18,089 bases of DNA from Helicobacteraceae bacterium (GCA_024635885.1 JAGXIA010000047.1:1-18089), one strand, 5' to 3'. Positions 1 to 7,552 are shown, counted from the first letter of the stretch. Numbers and translations are program-made. The notes: generated by a model not told the origin, from the sequence alone.

Positions 1-470
1 AGTTCAAATGTTGCTTCTATAACAGTAGTGTCAATATCTGTATATCTATACCCAAACTCTACGTCTTTTTTTTGTTTTGTCCCTTGGCATGTGGAAATAG
101 AAATAAGATTGTTAAAAATCTCATACACTTTAAGTCCTGCATTCATTTTTACAAGACCGCCGAGTGTTCCCGGAAGATGAGAAACAAATTCAAAGTTTGC
201 AATATCATGTTTTTTACAAAATGAGGCTATTTTACCAGAGGGAGTCGCTGCACCTATTTTTAAAACATTATCTTCTATTGTAATATAGTCATATTTTTTA
301 CTGAGTATCATAAGAGGAGGGGTCTGCTCACCTATTAAAATGTTATTGCAAGAGCCTATGAGATAGTGGTCTTTAAGTTGAGAGTTACACTCTTCAATGA
401 TGTGCACATCTATAGTATCTCCCATTTTCATTGAAGAAAACTTGGAGAAATTGATTGCTTTTGTAGCCAT
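1..470 (-). CDS. murB: UDP-N-acetylmuramate dehydrogenase (MurB), 3' part cut off by the window edge
   Basis: MurB is the FAD-dependent cytoplasmic enzyme that reduces UDP-N-acetylglucosamine-enolpyruvate to UDP-N-acetylmuramate, an early peptidoglycan precursor step. About 156 N-terminal residues are visible, roughly 60% of the short Campylobacterota form. I translated it from the reverse strand: it begins MATKAINFSKF. The stretch around residues 99-121 carries the FAD-binding signature of the family, with HLPGTLGG followed by an invariant-type MNAG. The ATG at 470-468 shares one base with the fliQ stop codon (TAATG), so the two genes are probably translationally coupled. fliQ followed by murB is an arrangement I know from Campylobacter. 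The C-terminal substrate-binding domain and the stop lie outside the window. I am confident of the family from the glycine-rich motif and the context. Confidence 0.9.
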   Translation of the reverse strand, partial: MATKAINFSKFSSMKMGDTIDVHIIEECNSQLKDHYLIGSCNNILIGEQTPPLMILSKKYDYITIEDNVLKIGAATPSGKIASFCKKHDIANFEFVSHLPGTLGGLVKMNAGLKVYEIFNNLISISTCQGTKQKKDVEFGYRYTDIDTTVIEATFE

Positions 471-736
471 TACTGCACAAATGTTGGTATCAGATTAAAA
501 ACACGAGTTGAGTAGTCAGTCATGGAATTTAGCATCCAAGGCATTGTTAGAATAATGACAATTACAATACCTAAAATTTTAGGAATAAAAGAGAGAGTCA
601 TTTCATTAATTTGAGTTGTTGCCTGAAAAATACTAACGGCTAGACCTAAAAACATACCGGTTAAAAGTCCAGGCAAAGCAAGTAGAAGAGCCATTTTAAA
701 AGTTTCAACACCAAGTGCGATGAGTTTTGCTTCCAT
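470..736 (-). CDS. fliQ: Flagellar type III export protein FliQ
   Basis: FliQ is a small inner-membrane protein of the flagellar export gate, where it assembles with FliP and FliR into the helical core through which flagellar subunits pass. The product is 88 residues, the usual family length. Two hydrophobic segments (about residues 15-37 and 51-69) flank a short loop containing QATTQINEMTLSFIPK, the conserved cytoplasmic-loop signature of FliQ/SctS proteins. The ATG at 736-734 is preceded by an AAGGA ribosome binding site lying inside the end of mqnD. Only one base separates the mqnD stop from this start, and the fliQ stop overlaps the murB start. It is therefore co-transcribed with metabolic genes and not with other flagellar genes, as is usual for the scattered flagellar genes of Campylobacterota. 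Confidence 0.95.
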   Translation of the reverse strand: MEAKLIALGVETFKMALLLALPGLLTGMFLGLAVSIFQATTQINEMTLSFIPKILGIVIVIILTMPWMLNSMTDYSTRVFNLIPTFVQ

Positions 737-737
737 T

Positions 738-1601
738 TTATGAGTTCCTTAATTCTTTGTACTCTGTAGGTATTAAATAATCTTCTATTTTTACAGGAGT
801 ATCATAAAAACCATGTGCATAGCCTATTTCAAAAAGCTTATTTATAGCCTTGTATTGAATAGGGCTAAGTGTAATTGATTCATCATTTGCATACAACTCT
901 AAGTATTTATCTAGAGTTGGCGCATCAATTCTAACTAAATCGCGTTCGATAAGCATTTTTGAGAGCCTATCTTTATGGTCACGTGCAATTTGTACAGCTT
1001 TGGTAAGAGTTGCCTCATATTCAATAGCTTTATTGAGTGGAAGTGAACGGCGAATTGCCATACCGCCAAGAGGAAGAGGCAGGTCTTTGCCAGCTAACTC
1101 TTGCCAGATATCCCACATTTCGCGCTCAACTTCTAGTTTATCATCGAAAGTTAAAATACTTTCATGAATTAAAACACCAGCATGAACATCACCGTCAAGA
1201 ACGGCTTGCTCTATCTCCAAAAAGTTCATATAAGTAACTCTTGCTTCAGGATAAGCAATTCGAAAAAGCATAGCGTTAGTTGTATGCTCACCACTAAGGG
1301 CAACTTTAAAATTTCTTTTTAGTTTTTCGCCTTTTTTCTTAATAAGTTTAGGTCCATAACCTTCACCAAAGCTTACAGCAGTTCTGAGCGGTGCATACTC
1401 TTCTTTTATATGCGGATACAAAGCAAAACTTATAGCAACTATGTCATAAACACCATTGAGAGCATCTTCATTTAAAGTTTGAATATCTTTAGCTATGTTG
1501 TCAAAGAGGGTGTTTTGCATATCAACCCAGCCAAATTTTATAGCATAGTACATAAATATATCATCGGCGTCAGGTGAGTGTGCAATTAAAGTTCTTTTCA
1601 T
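738..1601 (-). CDS. mqnD: Menaquinone (futalosine pathway) 1,4-dihydroxy-6-naphthoate synthase, MqnD family
   Basis: MqnD acts late in the futalosine route to menaquinone, converting cyclic de-hypoxanthine futalosine to 1,4-dihydroxy-6-naphthoate in the cytoplasm. Campylobacterota make menaquinone by this route. The 287-residue protein has the periplasmic-binding-protein-like fold of the MqnA/MqnD family. The N-terminus carries AHSPDADDIFMYYAI, the family's Ser-Pro-x-x-Asp-Asp motif. Later motifs are ALSGEHTTNAMLFR (about 102-115), GVLIHES (about 142-148) and LPLPLGG (about 174-180), matching the substrate-binding loops I expect. The start at 1601 is ATG without an obvious Shine-Dalgarno; a TATTAT box lies about 25 bases upstream. 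It is the first gene of a run with fliQ and murB. Assignment to MqnD rather than another solute-binding-like paralogue is from motif recognition. Confidence 0.82.
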   Translation of the reverse strand: MKRTLIAHSPDADDIFMYYAIKFGWVDMQNTLFDNIAKDIQTLNEDALNGVYDIVAISFALYPHIKEEYAPLRTAVSFGEGYGPKLIKKKGEKLKRNFKVALSGEHTTNAMLFRIAYPEARVTYMNFLEIEQAVLDGDVHAGVLIHESILTFDDKLEVEREMWDIWQELAGKDLPLPLGGMAIRRSLPLNKAIEYEATLTKAVQIARDHKDRLSKMLIERDLVRIDAPTLDKYLELYANDESITLSPIQYKAINKLFEIGYAHGFYDTPVKIEDYLIPTEYKELRNS

Positions 1602-1625
1602 AAACTAGATTTTAACCAAATAAGG

Positions 1626-1631
1626 ATAATA
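1626..1631 (-). promoter_or_regulatory. Possible -10 element for mqnD-fliQ-murB
   Basis: The minus strand reads TATTAT here, 24 bases before the mqnD ATG, which would give a leader of about 18 bases. No -35 element is convincing, but Campylobacterota promoters often lack one. The DNA is AT-rich, so chance matches are common and this is weak. Confidence 0.3.
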
Positions 1632-1705
1632 TTGCACCTTAAAGAGAATATGAAATTTTACATAAAAAGTAAAAAAACATAAAAATATGACAAAATGAAA
1701 TATTA

Positions 1706-1735
1706 TTGATAGAGTAATTCAAATTGACATATAAT
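1706..1735 (+). promoter_or_regulatory. Probable sigma-70 promoter of recA
   Basis: TTGATA at 1706-1711 and a perfect TATAAT at 1730-1735 are separated by 18 bases. Transcription would start near 1742, giving a leader of about 24 bases before the ATG at 1766. If so, the TTG at 1724 lies upstream of the transcript and cannot be the recA start. I see no LexA-like operator; Campylobacterota generally lack a LexA SOS system. Confidence 0.6.
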
Positions 1736-1765
1736 AAGTCTAAATTAACAATAAGTGAGCCCAAG

Positions 1766-2803
1766 ATGGATGCAAACAAACAAAAATCATTAGACTTAGC
1801 AATGAAACAAATCGATAAAGCATTTGGTAAGGGTGCTTTAATGAGATTAGGGGATAAAGAATTTGAACCTATAAGAGCTATTAGTACAGGTTCTATTGGG
1901 CTTGACTTAGCTCTAGGTATAGGTGGAGTTCCCCAAGGCCGTGTTGTAGAGATATATGGACCAGAAAGTTCTGGTAAAACTACCTTAGCACTGCAAATTA
2001 CAGCAGAGTGTCAAAAAGCGGGCGGAGTCTGTGCATTTATAGATGCTGAGCATGCTCTAGATGTTGTTTATGCTAAGAATTTAGGTGTAGATGTAGAAAA
2101 CCTGCTTGTTTCTCAGCCTGATTATGGTGAACAAGCTTTAGATATTGTTGAGACTATTGCTAGAAGCGGTGCTATAGATCTTATAGTTATTGACTCTGTT
2201 GCAGCTTTGACTCCAAAGTCTGAGATTGAAGGCGAAATGTCTGATCAAAATGTTGGCGTACAGGCTCGTCTTATGTCTAAAGCACTTCGTAAACTGACTG
2301 GTGTTTTACATAAAATGAACTGTACAGTTATTTTTATCAATCAAATTCGTATGAAAATCGGCATGATGGGTTATGGTTCTCCTGAGACTACAACTGGCGG
2401 TAATGCACTTAAATTCTACGCTTCTGTTCGTATTGATGTTAGAAGAATTGCCTCTTTAAAACAGGGTGAGAGTCAAATTGGTAACCGTGTTAAGGCAAAA
2501 GTTATAAAAAACAAAGTAGCCCCACCATTTCGTCAAGCAGAATTTGATATAATGTTTGGAGAGGGTATCTCTAAAGAGGGTGAGCTAGTTGATTATGGCG
2601 TTAAGCTGGACATCATTGATAAAAGTGGTGCTTGGTTTTCGTATGAAGATATTAAACTTGGGCAAGGGCGTGAAAACGTAAAAGTCAAGTTTAAAGAAGA
2701 GCCTGAATTAGCTAAAGAAATAGAAGAAAAAATTAAAGTTGCTATGGGCGTGACTAATCTTATGACCATGGATACATCAGAAATAGAAGAAGCGGATCAA
2801 TAG
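1766..2803 (+). CDS. recA: Recombinase RecA
   Basis: RecA forms ATP-dependent filaments on single-stranded DNA and drives homologous pairing and strand exchange in recombination and repair. The protein carries Walker A GPESSGKTT (about residues 65-73), the Walker B stretch LIVIDSVAAL, the L1 loop region around MMSKALRK and the L2 region with GGNALKFYASVR. I chose the ATG at 1766, which gives 345 residues beginning MDANKQKSLDLAM, matching known RecA N-termini and family length. A longer in-frame reading from TTG at 1724 would add 14 unlikely residues and overlaps the probable -10 box. The ribosome binding site is weak (AAGTGAG). eno follows after 32 bases on the same strand, as in Campylobacter and Helicobacter. 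The acidic C-terminal tail ends EEADQ, typical of RecA. Confidence 0.98.
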   Translation: MDANKQKSLDLAMKQIDKAFGKGALMRLGDKEFEPIRAISTGSIGLDLALGIGGVPQGRVVEIYGPESSGKTTLALQITAECQKAGGVCAFIDAEHALDVVYAKNLGVDVENLLVSQPDYGEQALDIVETIARSGAIDLIVIDSVAALTPKSEIEGEMSDQNVGVQARLMSKALRKLTGVLHKMNCTVIFINQIRMKIGMMGYGSPETTTGGNALKFYASVRIDVRRIASLKQGESQIGNRVKAKVIKNKVAPPFRQAEFDIMFGEGISKEGELVDYGVKLDIIDKSGAWFSYEDIKLGQGRENVKVKFKEEPELAKEIEEKIKVAMGVTNLMTMDTSEIEEADQ

Positions 2804-2835
2804 GTCTACTTTAAAATTAATACAAAGGCAAGTAA

Positions 2836-4104
2836 ATGTTTATAGATAGCGTAAGTGCAATTGAAGTAATGGATTCTCGCGGTAACCCGACAGTTAAAGC
2901 AACAGTAGAATTAAGTGATGGAACAATAGCTAGTGCAATAGTACCATCTGGTGCTAGTACTGGTAAACGTGAAGCTCTTGAACTTCGTGATGGAGGTGAT
3001 CGTTACATGGGTAAGGGTGTTTTAAAAGCGGTAGATAACGTAAATACTCAAATCTCTGACATCTTAATCGGTCTTTCTCCTTTTAATCAAGCAGTTATTG
3101 ATGCCGAGATGAAGCAACTTGATGGTACTGCTAACTATGACAATTTAGGAGCTAATGCAGTTCTTGGTGTATCTATGGCTGTCGCTCGTGCTGCTGCTGC
3201 TAGCTTAGAAATTCCACTGTATCGTTACCTTGGTGGCGCTAACGCTATGGTTATCCCTACACCGATGTTAAATATTATCAACGGTGGTTCACACGCTGAT
3301 AACTCAGTTGACTTTCAAGAGTATATGATTGTACCTATGGGTTTTGAAGATTTTGCAGAAGGTCTTCGTGCATCAGCTGAAATTTATCATACTTTAAAAG
3401 GTATTTTAAAAGCTAAAAAACACAATACTGCTTTAGGTGATGAGGGTGGTTTTGCACCAGATTTAGGCTCAAATGAAGAGCCTATTCAAATTATTTTAGA
3501 AGCAATAGAGAAAGCTGGTTACAAAGCCGGTGAGCAAATTGGTATTGCTTTAGATGTAGCAGCTTCTGAATTAGTAGCAGAGGGTGGTGGTTATAGACTT
3601 GATTCTGAAAACCGTACAGTAACTTCTGCTGAGTTAGTTGATTATTATGCTGATTTATGTTCTAAATATCCAATTGTATCTATTGAAGATGGACTTAGCG
3701 AGGATGACTGGGATGGATTTAAACTAATGACTGAAAAGCTTGGTAACAAAATTCAAATCGTTGGTGATGACCTTTTTGTAACTAATGTAAATATTTTAAA
3801 TGAAGGTATTAAAAAAGGTATAGCTAACTCTATTCTTATTAAACCAAACCAAATAGGTACTGTAAGTGAAACAATGTTAACTGTTCGTCTTGCTCAAAGA
3901 AATGGTTATACATGTGTCATGAGTCACCGTTCAGGTGAAAGTGAAGATGCATTCATCGCAGATTTTGCTGTGGCTCTTAACTGTGGACAAATCAAAACAG
4001 GTTCTACTGCTCGTGGAGAGAGAACTGCTAAATATAACCGTCTTCTAGAAATAGAGAACGAAGTTGTATATGGTGAGTACTTAGGTTCTGAGCTGTTTAA
4101 CTAA
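2836..4104 (+). CDS. eno: Enolase
   Basis: Enolase interconverts 2-phosphoglycerate and phosphoenolpyruvate in glycolysis and gluconeogenesis, with Mg2+, in the cytoplasm. The 422-residue length is normal. The N-terminal domain has AIEVMDSRGNPTV and the Ser-Gly-Ala-Ser-Thr-Gly loop. The barrel domain has GDEGGFAPDL with the catalytic Glu, SIEDGLSEDDWDG with metal ligands, and LIKPNQIGT with the catalytic Lys. SHRSGESED and GSTARGERTAKYNRLLEIE complete the active site. The Pro in LIKPNQIGT replaces the Val seen in many bacteria and is, to my knowledge, common in Campylobacterota. It lies 32 bases downstream of recA and 11 bases upstream of the FtsB-like gene, so probably shares the recA transcript. 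AAAGG lies before the ATG. Confidence 0.98.
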   Translation: MFIDSVSAIEVMDSRGNPTVKATVELSDGTIASAIVPSGASTGKREALELRDGGDRYMGKGVLKAVDNVNTQISDILIGLSPFNQAVIDAEMKQLDGTANYDNLGANAVLGVSMAVARAAAASLEIPLYRYLGGANAMVIPTPMLNIINGGSHADNSVDFQEYMIVPMGFEDFAEGLRASAEIYHTLKGILKAKKHNTALGDEGGFAPDLGSNEEPIQIILEAIEKAGYKAGEQIGIALDVAASELVAEGGGYRLDSENRTVTSAELVDYYADLCSKYPIVSIEDGLSEDDWDGFKLMTEKLGNKIQIVGDDLFVTNVNILNEGIKKGIANSILIKPNQIGTVSETMLTVRLAQRNGYTCVMSHRSGESEDAFIADFAVALNCGQIKTGSTARGERTAKYNRLLEIENEVVYGEYLGSELFN

Positions 4105-4115
4105 GAAATTTTTTT

Positions 4116-4394
4116 ATGAACAAAGAAGAACTTTATGAAGATATAGATAATGATCAGAGTATTACTCAGAGATATTTAGGCTTATCTTTAGGGAAGTTTT
4201 TGCTTTTCTTCTCTATTATAATGGTACTGGGGATTTATCTTGGTCTACTCTTATATGGAACTAATTCGGTAGAAGTGTTGTTTGGATTGCAAGATTATGA
4301 AAATTACCTTCAAGATGAAATTGTTAGGTTAAAAAATGACAATGCTGAACTTCAACGGGAATATTTTGAATTAAAAGAGATTTCTGCAAAATAG
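4116..4394 (+). CDS. FtsB/DivIC-like single-pass membrane protein with coiled coil (probable division protein)
   Basis: The 92-residue protein has a short cytoplasmic N-terminus, one hydrophobic helix (about residues 28-48), and a periplasmic segment rich in heptad-spaced Leu, Glu and Lys (about 60-90) that should form a coiled coil. This is the topology of FtsB/DivIC septum-formation initiators. The GTNSVEVLFGLQDYENYLQDE stretch after the membrane helix resembles the start of the FtsB coiled coil. In that family the protein joins FtsL and FtsQ to control septal peptidoglycan synthesis. Sequence identity to proven FtsB cannot be judged by eye, so the role is inference supported by its position: a gene of this kind follows eno in Campylobacter and Helicobacter. 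The start is 11 bases after the eno stop, with only a poor AAGAAA ribosome binding site. Confidence 0.75.
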   Translation: MNKEELYEDIDNDQSITQRYLGLSLGKFLLFFSIIMVLGIYLGLLLYGTNSVEVLFGLQDYENYLQDEIVRLKNDNAELQREYFELKEISAK

Positions 4395-4430
4395 CTCAGC
4401 CCTTTAGATTTAGTATAAATTAAAGTTTAA

Positions 4431-4439
4431 TGATATAAT
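4431..4439 (+). promoter_or_regulatory. Extended -10 promoter for the AMIN-domain gene
   Basis: TGATATAAT is a perfect extended -10 (TG-n-TATAAT), with TATAAT at 4434-4439. Transcription would start about 4446, just ahead of GGGGA at 4454-4458, which can serve as ribosome binding site for the TTG at 4464. This suggests the AMIN gene can be expressed apart from recA-eno. Confidence 0.6.
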
Positions 4440-4463
4440 ACTTTAAAAAAATTGGGGATTGAT

Positions 4464-5099
4464 TTGATTAGAATTTTATTAATAACACTTTTTTTACTAA
4501 TCACTTTAAATGCGCGGGAAAATCCTTTTTTCCCCACTGAAGGTGAAAAAGACATACCGCTGACTTCTACTAAAGACATGAGTCTCCCTGCTCTAAAAAG
4601 AGCAACGATAACCTTACCTTCCCAAGCTAGAGTTCTTCAAAAAGTGACAATAGAGTTTAAAAATTTAGATGGCTCTATAGAAACTAAAAATATAGAACTG
4701 AAAAACGCCATCGATTGGCATTTGCCTATTTTTATTTCACAGAGCTATTCTGCATTAAACGAGAGTGTAGAGCCTAGAATAAGTGAAAAACAAGCTAGCT
4801 TTAACAAAATCGCATCTATTAAGTACGCTACATTTTTATCATCAGGAAAAACGCTAAAAATTGTTACTAAAGATAATATAATTAGAAATTTTTTATTAGC
4901 AGAGCCTCATAGAATTGTACTTGACTTTAACAGAGATACTTCGCTAAAAAGTTATACAAAAAATATACCTAAAAATGTTTTTTCTGTCATTAGAATAGGT
5001 AACCATTCCGGTTATTACAGAGCAGTAATTGAACTTGACGGCTTTTACAGATATGCAATGAAAAAAGTCTCTGATGGTTATATTTTTACTTTGAGATAG
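4464..5099 (+). CDS. Secreted AMIN-domain protein
   Basis: AMIN domains are periplasmic beta-sandwich modules that target proteins to peptidoglycan or the division site, as in AmiC and type IV pilus secretins. The protein has a signal peptide: MIRILLITLFLLITLNA, with likely cleavage before RENPFF. A low-motif linker runs to about residue 110, and the AMIN domain covers roughly residues 112-211, with alternating strands such as TLKIVTK, HRIVLDF, SVIRIGNHS and YRAVIELDG. I chose TTG at 4464 (211 residues) because GGGGA lies 5 bases upstream and the signal peptide then starts cleanly; TTG at 4452 would add four residues and swallow the ribosome binding site. The equivalent in Campylobacter jejuni (Cj1670c) lies at the same place after recA-eno; I recall it as an N-glycosylated periplasmic protein. 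The pairing with an FtsB-like gene hints at a cell-envelope or division role. Its ligand is unknown. Confidence 0.82.
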   Translation: MIRILLITLFLLITLNARENPFFPTEGEKDIPLTSTKDMSLPALKRATITLPSQARVLQKVTIEFKNLDGSIETKNIELKNAIDWHLPIFISQSYSALNESVEPRISEKQASFNKIASIKYATFLSSGKTLKIVTKDNIIRNFLLAEPHRIVLDFNRDTSLKSYTKNIPKNVFSVIRIGNHSGYYRAVIELDGFYRYAMKKVSDGYIFTLR

Positions 5100-5108
5100 A
5101 AATAGCAG

Positions 5109-6935
5109 TTAAAAATAGTAATTAAGCATTGCCCTATATGTTTCTTCACTCTCGAGTTTGTCTGAATAATACTTTTCTATATAATCAAATTTAAATTTTA
5201 ACTGAAAATTCTGAGTAAGTCTGAAACTTTGGGTAGCATGTCCTAAATACTGCTCTCTTCCGGTATCATAAAATCTTTGCGTTGCTTCTATATTTGTACT
5301 CATAAAACTGTATTTATCAAATACAAAACCAAGACTTCCCCCTATAGCTAACACAAATTTATTTTCCATATAAAAGAGTGGGTCTGCCATTGCATAGAAA
5401 TATGCGAGCTCATTGCCCCAACTGTAACCAAAACCGACAGTTCCAATAAAGTTTGTTTTATTATTCACATAGTTTCTGTCAAATCCAAACTTTGTTCTCC
5501 ATGAAAAACTATCAAAAAATTCAGATCTTTGTGCGAAGGATGCTATAGATAAAATAGTTGTATCCTCTACTTTTAGCTCTTCTTTTGAATATGATAATTC
5601 TAGATTTAAAAACTCTATCTGCGTTCCTCTTAAAAACCCATAGTTACTATCTTCTAAATCATGATATGCAGGACGGATGCCTAAAAATCCTATTTCATTA
5701 CCTTCTCTATATCCAAAGCCGGCAGTTGTTTTTATGGCTCTATGGGAGTTGAGTGGATTAGGGGGAACTTTAATATCTAGTTTTTTTCCTTGACCAAGTG
5801 CTGCTCTTGCTGTTGTAAGGTTATGAAAAAGTTCCAAGTAGTCGGCTTTATTCATATCATTTTTACTGAAGGAATACTCCAGAAATTCTATTGAAGCTTC
5901 TAAAATATATTGTTTTTGCTGAATTTCTATAGTCTTATCATCTATAATATCATGAAGCTGTATCTGCGAATTTACTAATGCTTTTGGCATGTGGATATAT
6001 TCACTGCTGATTAACTCTTCATATTTCAATAAAATAGATCTTTTCGATGCTCTGTAATTTGTTAAATCAAGAATGTTTTCTAACTTTGCAGCATGAACAG
6101 TTTCCAATGGAATAACTTCAAAACTAAAATGTTCTCTAAGATCTACACTTGGTCTTGCTGACTCAATAAACCAAAGCATATTGTATGAACAGTTCTCTGT
6201 GAAAAAGTAGTAGTATGAATGCGTTCCGTTAAGTTCCCATATATGTCGAAACATCCTTAGAACTTCATCTTCACTAAGGTTTAAATCATATTCCCATATA
6301 TCCCTTTGTTCAGTGTCTCTGTACTCTTTTAATTTATCATAATATGGAAGAAGTGAATATCTGCCAAAGTAACCGCCAAATAAGCCTTTTACTGCAAATA
6401 CTACGGCATTAGCATCATCTGGATTGGCATCTGCCGCATAATTGACGGCATATGAGAGCAGTTTTGATTTATAGGCAGAGTTTATTCGTAAAAAAGTGTG
6501 ACCAAACATGGAAGCTGGAGAGTTAATATGTGCTGATGGAAAAACCAAGGTTGCAGATTTCGGGTTAACTCTTTGCAATATTTTATTATATTCAGTACAT
6601 TCAACTTTTGCAAAATCATCAATATTGAGATTCTCTTGCAACCAAGCTTTTCTTGCAGGGAACCGGCACGCACTTGAGTTGTCATCAAATACTGTTTCAT
6701 TATAAAGAGCGTTTAGGGTAGCATCAAGTTCATTTTTTGCATTACTTTTACCATCAGTAGCGAAAAAAAATCTTCCATCATCTATTTCACTTTCACCATC
6801 GACCATGTGGAGTAATAGATGCCAGTACCTTTTATCTGATAATTTCAGTTTTTCTGCTGTATTTATAGATTCAAAAAGAGAAGCACTTAAAAAAGTAGTA
6901 CAAAAAATGAGGATTAATAATATTCTATTTAAAAT
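5109..6935 (-). CDS. DUF4105 (Lnb N-terminal-like) exported envelope protein, with apparent ATT start
   Basis: The function is unknown. From an ATT at 6935 the product is 608 residues: a signal peptide (residues 1-20, LNRILLILIFCTTFLSAS), a helical segment, then the family motif HLLLHMVDGESEIDDGRFFF. A central domain carries SPASMFGHTFLRI (His about 146) and FFTENCSYNML (Cys about 249). This His/Cys pair suggests a papain- or NlpC-like active site, which is inference. The last roughly 230 residues are alternating beta strands ending in a terminal Phe, as in outer-membrane barrels. The first ATG, at 6806, would start inside the conserved motif and lose the signal peptide. Codons between the stop at 6974 and 6806 include no ATG, GTG or TTG. 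ATT at 6935 has AGGA six bases upstream, so it is the best start; a base error there is the alternative. It converges with the AMIN gene, 9 bases apart. Confidence 0.78.
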   Translation of the reverse strand: MLNRILLILIFCTTFLSASLFESINTAEKLKLSDKRYWHLLLHMVDGESEIDDGRFFFATDGKSNAKNELDATLNALYNETVFDDNSSACRFPARKAWLQENLNIDDFAKVECTEYNKILQRVNPKSATLVFPSAHINSPASMFGHTFLRINSAYKSKLLSYAVNYAADANPDDANAVVFAVKGLFGGYFGRYSLLPYYDKLKEYRDTEQRDIWEYDLNLSEDEVLRMFRHIWELNGTHSYYYFFTENCSYNMLWFIESARPSVDLREHFSFEVIPLETVHAAKLENILDLTNYRASKRSILLKYEELISSEYIHMPKALVNSQIQLHDIIDDKTIEIQQKQYILEASIEFLEYSFSKNDMNKADYLELFHNLTTARAALGQGKKLDIKVPPNPLNSHRAIKTTAGFGYREGNEIGFLGIRPAYHDLEDSNYGFLRGTQIEFLNLELSYSKEELKVEDTTILSIASFAQRSEFFDSFSWRTKFGFDRNYVNNKTNFIGTVGFGYSWGNELAYFYAMADPLFYMENKFVLAIGGSLGFVFDKYSFMSTNIEATQRFYDTGREQYLGHATQSFRLTQNFQLKFKFDYIEKYYSDKLESEETYRAMLNYYF

Positions 6936-6969
6936 GGAAGTTCCTAAATATAGTGTGAGAGATAAAGCA

Positions 6970-6996
6970 AATTAAACGAGAAGAACTCGTTTAATT
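6970..6996 (-). terminator. Perfect 11-bp hairpin after the DUF3015 gene, probable terminator or attenuator
   Basis: AATTAAACGAG (6970-6980) and CTCGTTTAATT (6986-6996) pair perfectly around a 5-base loop. The hairpin begins 9 bases beyond the DUF3015 stop codon, in the direction of minus-strand transcription. On that strand it is followed by the T-rich but interrupted TTTGCTTT, so termination may be partial. It separates DUF3015 from the DUF4105 start 35 bases further on, and could set their relative expression. Confidence 0.65.
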
Positions 6997-7005
6997 ACTG
7001 GCTAC

Positions 7006-7452
7006 TTATAAAGAAGTAGTTGAAATATTGTCAAGTACGTCAGACATTTCTACTTTTTGAGATGTATAAATGCTGTTGTAGTTTGCTTGAAGTGATGCAG
7101 AAAAAGTTGCAGTGTCTTCAACATTTAAAAGTTCTGCTAGAGTGTCAATTGATTCACCATGACCTACAGCAATTTCTTTAGCTAAAATATCCATGTTAGA
7201 AGCAACAAACTCTTCAGCCATTTCATTCATAACAAATTTAGTTTTTTGACAACCTAAAGTTCCTGAAGTGATACCAAAAGTTTGATTCATTGAAGTACCG
7301 TTTGTTGTAGCTTGAAGCGCTAACATCACTGCAGTAGAATCATCTTTGATTATCATTGCACCAAGACCACAACCTGTTTGATTGTTTACATTAGCCATCG
7401 CACCTGTACTAAGAGCTAAAACAGCTACTACACTTACTAAAATCTTTTTCAT
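7006..7452 (-). CDS. DUF3015 family secreted protein
   Basis: The function is unknown. The 148-residue protein has a classical signal peptide, MKKILVSVVAVLALSTGAMA, with probable cleavage after residue 20. The mature part begins with a glycine-rich segment containing GCGLGAMI (Cys28), followed by GITSGTLGC (Cys68). The spacing suggests a single disulfide in the periplasm. The rest is helical and acidic, with MNEMAEEFVASNMDILAKEIAVGHGESID, typical of DUF3015. GAGGA lies 7 bases before the ATG at 7452, a strong ribosome binding site. The gene is followed by a perfect hairpin and then the DUF4105 gene on the same strand. A palindrome and a short ORF lie upstream. Family members are common in Campylobacterota and gammaproteobacteria, but I know of no defined role. 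Confidence 0.85.
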   Translation of the reverse strand: MKKILVSVVAVLALSTGAMANVNNQTGCGLGAMIIKDDSTAVMLALQATTNGTSMNQTFGITSGTLGCQKTKFVMNEMAEEFVASNMDILAKEIAVGHGESIDTLAELLNVEDTATFSASLQANYNSIYTSQKVEMSDVLDNISTTSL

Positions 7453-7480
7453 ATAAATTCCTCGTGTTTAAGATAAAGCT

Positions 7481-7486
7481 ATTGTA
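7481..7486 (-). promoter_or_regulatory. Possible -10 element for the DUF3015 gene
   Basis: The minus strand reads TACAAT, which would give a leader of about 22 bases containing the GAGGA ribosome binding site. The palindrome at 7515-7532 would lie roughly at -40 to -58 relative to this start. The surrounding DNA is very AT-rich, so other -10 boxes (for example TATTAT at 7507-7512) are possible. Confidence 0.4.
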
Positions 7487-7514
7487 TGTTTATTTAACTT
7501 AATTTATAATAATA

Positions 7515-7532
7515 CTTAACAGTACTGTTAAG
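7515..7532. promoter_or_regulatory. 18-bp perfect palindrome, possible operator
   Basis: CTTAACAGTACTGTTAAG is perfectly self-complementary with no spacer, a form more typical of a homodimeric regulator's operator than of a terminator. It lies between the short ORF at 7553-7627 and the DUF3015 gene, upstream of the likely DUF3015 promoter. A related 12-mer (11 of 12 matching one half plus the centre) is at 7700-7711. No regulator gene is adjacent, so the binding protein is unknown. Confidence 0.5.
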
Positions 7533-7552
7533 CAAGTTATCTATTTTTGTAC

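Noticed and set aside
83..98. The 16-mer CTTGGCATGTGGAAAT inside murB recurs in reverse orientation at 7765-7780, and a 12-base version at 5984-5995, suggesting a dispersed repeat.
   Set aside because: Two of the three copies lie inside well-explained coding sequence and fit the protein motifs there; one long match in 18 kb of AT-rich DNA is not strong evidence. A genome-wide count would settle it.
1037..1237. Plus-strand ORF inside mqnD.
   Set aside because: It is an opposite-strand shadow of a well-conserved gene with no ribosome binding site.
6948..6953. TATATT on the minus strand as a -10 for the DUF4105 gene.
   Set aside because: Transcription would start within the AGGA ribosome binding site and remove it, so this is not a useful promoter for the ATT start.
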